This document shows, one piece after another, positions 60,876-64,000 of a DNA stretch of 64,000 nt. The translations under genes were made by a program, and so were the position numbers. The notes beneath the pieces were generated by a model. It was not told where the DNA came from. It saw only the letters and a program-made list of their open reading frames with translations, and searched no databases. Source of the stretch: Streptomyces diacarni (GTDB lineage Bacteria > Actinomycetota > Actinomycetes > Streptomycetales > Streptomycetaceae); contig NZ_QOIN01000043.1 of assembly GCF_003323715.1 (NCBI RefSeq), positions 62,001 through 126,000 on the forward strand. Reading direction: 5' to 3'. Every line of letters begins with the position of its first letter. Position 1 is the first letter of the stretch.

Positions 60876-62131
60876 CCGCAGACGCTCCGGGGTCACTCGA
60901 CCTCGACAAGCTCTTCGCCGCCCGGCTGCACGCCGCACGGAGCCGGCCTTACCTGGCGACAGCGCTGTTCGCACTGCACACCGTGGAGTCCCGGCAGGCA
61001 CCGACGATGGCCGTCGACCGGCACTGGCGCTGCTACGCGTCACCGGCGTTCGTGGACCGGACGCCGGTGGAGGAGCTGGCCGGCGTGTGGGTGCACGAGG
61101 TGTCCCACTTGTTGCGCGACCATCACGGGCGCAGTGACCGATACGCACGGAAGCACGGATCGACCGGTCCTGCGGAACACCTGCGTAGGAACATCGCCGC
61201 CGACTGCGAGATCAACGACGACGCCTTCGGTGACGGGTTGGCCCGGCCGGAAGGCGCCGTCGGACCAGCGGCCCTGGGGCTGCCGGACGGGGAGCTCATG
61301 GAAGACTACCTGCGCCAGTTCCGGCTCGGGCCGCGCACACAGAGCATGGCCTGGCTGGACTGTGGCAGCGGTGCCGACGGGCTGGAACGGGAATGGGACC
61401 TGGGGCCCGACGGTGCGCACGGTCTCACCGAACAGGAACGTGAAGCGGTCAGGTTCCGCGTGGCGCACGGCATCACCGCCCGCCCGGGCAGGACCTCCAA
61501 GGGCTGGCGGCGGTGGGCGCAAGAGGTGGTCCACCCGCCGCAACCGTGGCGGGAGTTGCTGGGAGCGGCAGTCCGCTCTGCTGCTCCGAGCTCCGGCGCG
61601 AGCGAGGACTACACCTACGGCCGACCGCCGCGGCGCGCGGCCGGCGTGCCCGGCGCCGTCCTCCCGAGCCTCCGGCGCAGGCCGCCACGGGTCTCGGTGG
61701 TCATCGACACCTCCGGCTCCGTCAGCGACGCCGAACTGGGCAGCGCGCTGCTCGAGGTCGCCGCGATCTCCCGCGCCCTCGGCGGGCGTCGGGATCTGGT
61801 CTCCGTCCTTCCCTGCGATACGGCGGCCCGGGTCGTGCATCCGCTCTGCCACGCCGAGGGCATACCGCTGCTCGGCGGTGGAGGTACCGACCTGCGCACA
61901 GGGTTCGCCAAGGCACTCCGCGCGCGACCCCGGCCGGACGTCCTGGTCATCCTGACCGACGGGCAGACGCCCTGGCCCGACACGCGGCCGCCCTGCCGGA
62001 CGGTGGTGGGCCTCTTCCCCCGCCGGTACGAGAGCCGGTCCTGGGACGAGGACGACCCCGACTACGTGCCCGACACGCCACCGGCGTGGGCACGAGTGGT
62101 GGACATCGGGTCGGCTCCCCCGGACGCCTGA
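60872..62131 (+). CDS. DUF2201-like HExxH metallopeptidase with C-terminal vWA domain
   Basis: 419 residues. N-terminal putative metallopeptidase domain: FVDRTPVEELAGVWVHEVSHLLRDHHGRSD (HExxH zinc site) and NIAADCEINDDAFGDGL (third ligand region). C-terminal vWA-like domain: RVSVVIDTSGSVSDAELGSALLEVAAI (MIDAS DxSGS), LPCDTAARVV, GGGGTDLRTGFAKAL and VLVILTDGQTPW. This is the DUF2201 pairing found with MoxR. It likely recruits substrate and cleaves or remodels it under ATPase control (family inference). Four-base overlap with the MoxR gene. Confidence 0.9.
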   Translation: MTADAPGSLDLDKLFAARLHAARSRPYLATALFALHTVESRQAPTMAVDRHWRCYASPAFVDRTPVEELAGVWVHEVSHLLRDHHGRSDRYARKHGSTGPAEHLRRNIAADCEINDDAFGDGLARPEGAVGPAALGLPDGELMEDYLRQFRLGPRTQSMAWLDCGSGADGLEREWDLGPDGAHGLTEQEREAVRFRVAHGITARPGRTSKGWRRWAQEVVHPPQPWRELLGAAVRSAAPSSGASEDYTYGRPPRRAAGVPGAVLPSLRRRPPRVSVVIDTSGSVSDAELGSALLEVAAISRALGGRRDLVSVLPCDTAARVVHPLCHAEGIPLLGGGGTDLRTGFAKALRARPRPDVLVILTDGQTPWPDTRPPCRTVVGLFPRRYESRSWDEDDPDYVPDTPPAWARVVDIGSAPPDA

Positions 62132-62260
62132 GTGAACGGCGGCCGACCCGCCACGCCACGGCCACACCCGGCCACACGAGCGACCGACGCTGCCAGGAGC
62201 CCGCCCCTCGGCGTCCCGGAAGCCCCGGCGTTCCGCGAACGTTCCCCAAATCGCGGACTT

Positions 62261-62308
62261 CCGGAAGTCCCGGGCCGGTCGGATGGGTGAAGGGCCCGGG
62301 ACTTCCGG
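62261..62308. terminator. Terminator between convergent vWA and GPP methyltransferase genes
   Basis: Perfect 16-bp arms 62261-62276 and 62293-62308 with a 16-base loop. A second, overlapping 16-bp palindrome GGACTTCCGGAAGTCC at 62255-62270 uses one of the arms, so two folds compete. Confidence 0.85.
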
Positions 62309-62319
62309 CCGCCTGCGGA

Positions 62320-63204
62320 TCAGACGCGGTCGGCGGCGATCAGAAGATACTGGAAGGAACCGTCCTTGTAAGAGTTGATGAACGCCTCCTCGATGCCGGT
62401 GACGAGCGAGGACGTGGCCCGCAGCTCCCAGTACGGCAAGGTCGCGGGCGTCAGGTCGATGACGGCCTGCGGCACGAGACGGTTGTCGGCCATGGCACGC
62501 AGATACTCGCGGCGGGAATGGATGTTGCACTCGAAATGCGCGTTGATCTGCGAGACCCACTTCGAGGGCTGGCCGTAACGCGGGTTCCAGCAGCCGGTGA
62601 TGGTCACATAGCGGCCGCCGACCGCGAGGATGCGGGCGTGCTCGGCGAAGAGGTCGTGCAGGTCGACGTACATGCTCGACTCGTTGTTCCACGAGGCCGC
62701 GGCCTGCCCCGTGTCGAAGGGCGTCTCCAGCATGTTGCACACACGGGCGCGCACATGGTCCTCGATGCCGAGTTCACGGGCGCGCTGGTTGGCGAAATCG
62801 GCCTGCTTGGCCGACAGCGTGACGCCACGGACCTCACATCCGAAGCGCTGATGGGCCAGGACCATCGAACCGCCCCGGCCGCAGCCGGCGTCCACGAGCA
62901 TGTCGTCACGCCCGACGCGGCCGAGGTGGTCCAAGAGGACCTCGGCCTGCGCCGACTCCAGACGGTGGAGTTCGGCGATCAACCGCTTCTCGTACTCGCT
63001 GTCGCCGGCGTCGCCGAGGGCGGCGTGGTCGACGTCGCCGACGCCGTAATGGTGGTGGTAGAGCCCGTCGACCTCGCCGAGGCGCAGGTTCACGGGCCTG
63101 GCCTCCTGGTCCCAGTAACGGGCGATGTCGCCCTGGTAGGGCGACGCCGGGGCGGGCACGAAAGCGCGGGCACCCTGTGCGGTGGTGAGCTCGGTGCTGG
63201 TCAC
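62320..63204 (-). CDS. Geranyl diphosphate 2-C-methyltransferase
   Basis: 294 residues from GTG 63204, with AAGGACGG about eight bases upstream. SAM-binding DMLVDAGCGRGGSMVLAHQRFGCEVRGVTLSAKQADFANQRA, then MLETPFDTGQAAASWNNESSMYVDL, then YVTITGCWNPRYG match GPP 2-methyltransferases. The opening YWDQEARPVNLRLGEVDGLYHHHYGVG is also characteristic. It makes 2-methyl-GPP. Fifteen bases downstream of the 2-methylisoborneol synthase stop, so co-transcribed. Confidence 0.95.
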   Translation of the reverse strand: MTSTELTTAQGARAFVPAPASPYQGDIARYWDQEARPVNLRLGEVDGLYHHHYGVGDVDHAALGDAGDSEYEKRLIAELHRLESAQAEVLLDHLGRVGRDDMLVDAGCGRGGSMVLAHQRFGCEVRGVTLSAKQADFANQRARELGIEDHVRARVCNMLETPFDTGQAAASWNNESSMYVDLHDLFAEHARILAVGGRYVTITGCWNPRYGQPSKWVSQINAHFECNIHSRREYLRAMADNRLVPQAVIDLTPATLPYWELRATSSLVTGIEEAFINSYKDGSFQYLLIAADRV

Positions 63205-63218
63205 AGAAAAATCCGTCC

Positions 63219-64000
63219 TTACCAAAAATCGGGCAGGCTGTACCGGTAGGTGTTGGTCTGGTGCCAGTAGTGGTTGCCGTCCACCCACGCGGCCACGCCC
63301 CGCAGGAAGCGCAGCACGCTCGGGACGGGGCAGGCGGCGGCCAGGGCGGCGGCCTCGGTTTCGAAGGTGTGCATGAGGTCGTTGTGGACCTCGACCGCCT
63401 TCAGGTAGGCGTCCCTTTCGGAGAGGCCCTCACGTTCGGCGATCACGACAGGCAGATTGAGGTGCGTGCCCGGGCTCTTGAGTTCCTTGGTGTACGAGTA
63501 GAGGTCGTTGACGAGAGTGGTGGCATTGCCGGCGAGCGCGATGACCCGCTGCATGGCGGGCCTGGCGTGCAGATCGGCCGGCAACTCGTAGCCGCCGACG
63601 GTGTCGGTGATCGTGGGGCACGGGCGGAAGTTGTTGAACTGGCGCATTGCCAGGTATTCCCACACCTCGGGCATGTGTTCCGTCTGCGCCCACGCGGCCT
63701 CCGCGAGGTACCCCAGGTGCAGACGGGACATGTCGTGCCGGTACCTGTCGGCCTGGGAGTCAGACGCCTTCCGCACGAAGTACTCCATCGCCGAGCGATA
63801 GGCGCGCCGAGGAGCATCCGACTGGAGCGACTCCACCCACGCAGACTCGTACTCCCCCGTCGTGTGCAGCGGGTCGAGAGCCGTGTGCGCGAGCAGGAGA
63901 CGGCTGCCGAGGCCGATGGGCGAGCCGCCGTGGTCCTCGCAGTAGCAGTCGTCGACCGCGTTCTCCGCGACCATCAGCCGCGTGGCGACCATCAGATGTT
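63219..64000 (-). CDS. 2-methylisoborneol synthase (C-terminal part; 5' end outside window)
   Basis: About 260 residues of the terpene synthase, open to the right edge. Metal-binding aspartate-rich motif DDCYCEDHGGSPIGL and the NSE motif NDLYSYTKE are both visible; FRPCPTITDTVGGYELPADLHARP and WVDGNHYWHQTNTYRY are conserved in 2-MIB synthases. It cyclises 2-methyl-GPP to 2-methylisoborneol. Clusters with the methyltransferase as in other Streptomyces; the cyclic-nucleotide-binding partner gene often found upstream would be outside the window. Confidence 0.93.
   Translation of the reverse strand, partial: HLMVATRLMVAENAVDDCYCEDHGGSPIGLGSRLLLAHTALDPLHTTGEYESAWVESLQSDAPRRAYRSAMEYFVRKASDSQADRYRHDMSRLHLGYLAEAAWAQTEHMPEVWEYLAMRQFNNFRPCPTITDTVGGYELPADLHARPAMQRVIALAGNATTLVNDLYSYTKELKSPGTHLNLPVVIAEREGLSERDAYLKAVEVHNDLMHTFETEAAALAAACPVPSVLRFLRGVAAWVDGNHYWHQTNTYRYSLPDFW

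Noticed and set aside
1..64000. tRNA, rRNA, CRISPR array, insertion sequence or prophage
   Set aside because: No cloverleaf, rRNA core, repeat-spacer array, transposase or integrase was seen on either strand.

Overview
The window is a continuous stretch of high-GC actinobacterial chromosome, almost certainly Streptomyces. Third codon positions are strongly G/C, GTG starts are frequent, genes are often coupled by ATGA or GTGA overlaps, and the content is typical: an ergothioneine cluster, 2-methylisoborneol genes, a ROK-controlled ABC sugar operon, a PAS/GAF/SpoIIE/HATPase phosphatase, DUF574 methyltransferase, DUF6214, DUF5134-M56, and many TetR/MarR/MerR/LysR regulators next to their likely targets. 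It reads as accessory or arm-proximal chromosome: no ribosomal, tRNA, rRNA or cell-division genes, no CRISPR array, and no insertion sequence or phage.

Layout. 1-5.6 kb: end of a LacI-type regulator, a glyoxalase-fold protein overlapping a TipA-like MerR, a TetR facing a TIM-barrel protein across a 16-bp-periodic operator array, a frameshifted AHSA1/SRPBCC remnant, a proline-rich ORF and a secreted DUF4232 protein. 5.6-11 kb: NCS1 permease, WrbA, an MFS exporter divergent from its MarR regulator, and a small membrane protein. 11-18 kb: an orphan STAND-like ATPase, photolyase, secreted M64 peptidase, HTH-TPR regulator and a small hypothetical. 18.4-22.9 kb: egtABCD. 22.9-26.2 kb: large PP2C phosphatase and a tautomerase. 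26.3-33.4 kb: ROK regulator, ABC sugar transporter, GH4 glycosidase and BadF/BadG-type kinase. 33.4-37 kb: small and hypothetical proteins, a conserved 557-residue protein and a sigma-like protein. 37-43.8 kb: DUF5134-M56 pair, PAP2 phosphatase, SAM methyltransferase, TetR, DUF6214 and a beta-propeller protein. 43.8-51.8 kb: ung, a second BadF-type kinase, CbiX-like protein, lactonase, CocE hydrolase with divergent TetR, and a nucleoside deaminase. 52-57.8 kb: MHS transporter, acyl-CoA ligase and crotonase with divergent LysR, then a HAD phosphatase. 58-62.1 kb: unknown protein, MoxR AAA+ ATPase and HExxH-vWA protein. 62.3-64 kb: GPP 2-C-methyltransferase and (partial) 2-methylisoborneol synthase.

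How genes work together. EgtABCD make the ergothioneine core from glutamate, cysteine and histidine (EgtE is not here). The sugar operon appears to import an unphosphorylated oligosaccharide, phosphorylate it or its product with the BadF-type kinase, and cleave it with an NAD-dependent GH4 enzyme. The 52-57 kb cassette looks like uptake and CoA activation of a carboxylic acid. The last two genes convert GPP to 2-methyl-GPP and cyclise it to the earthy odorant 2-methylisoborneol. The most intriguing unexplained unit is the three-gene set at 58012-62131, which has the architecture of MoxR-vWA NTP-dependent systems and carries an uncharacterised first gene. All calls come from reading the sequence; no database search was run.
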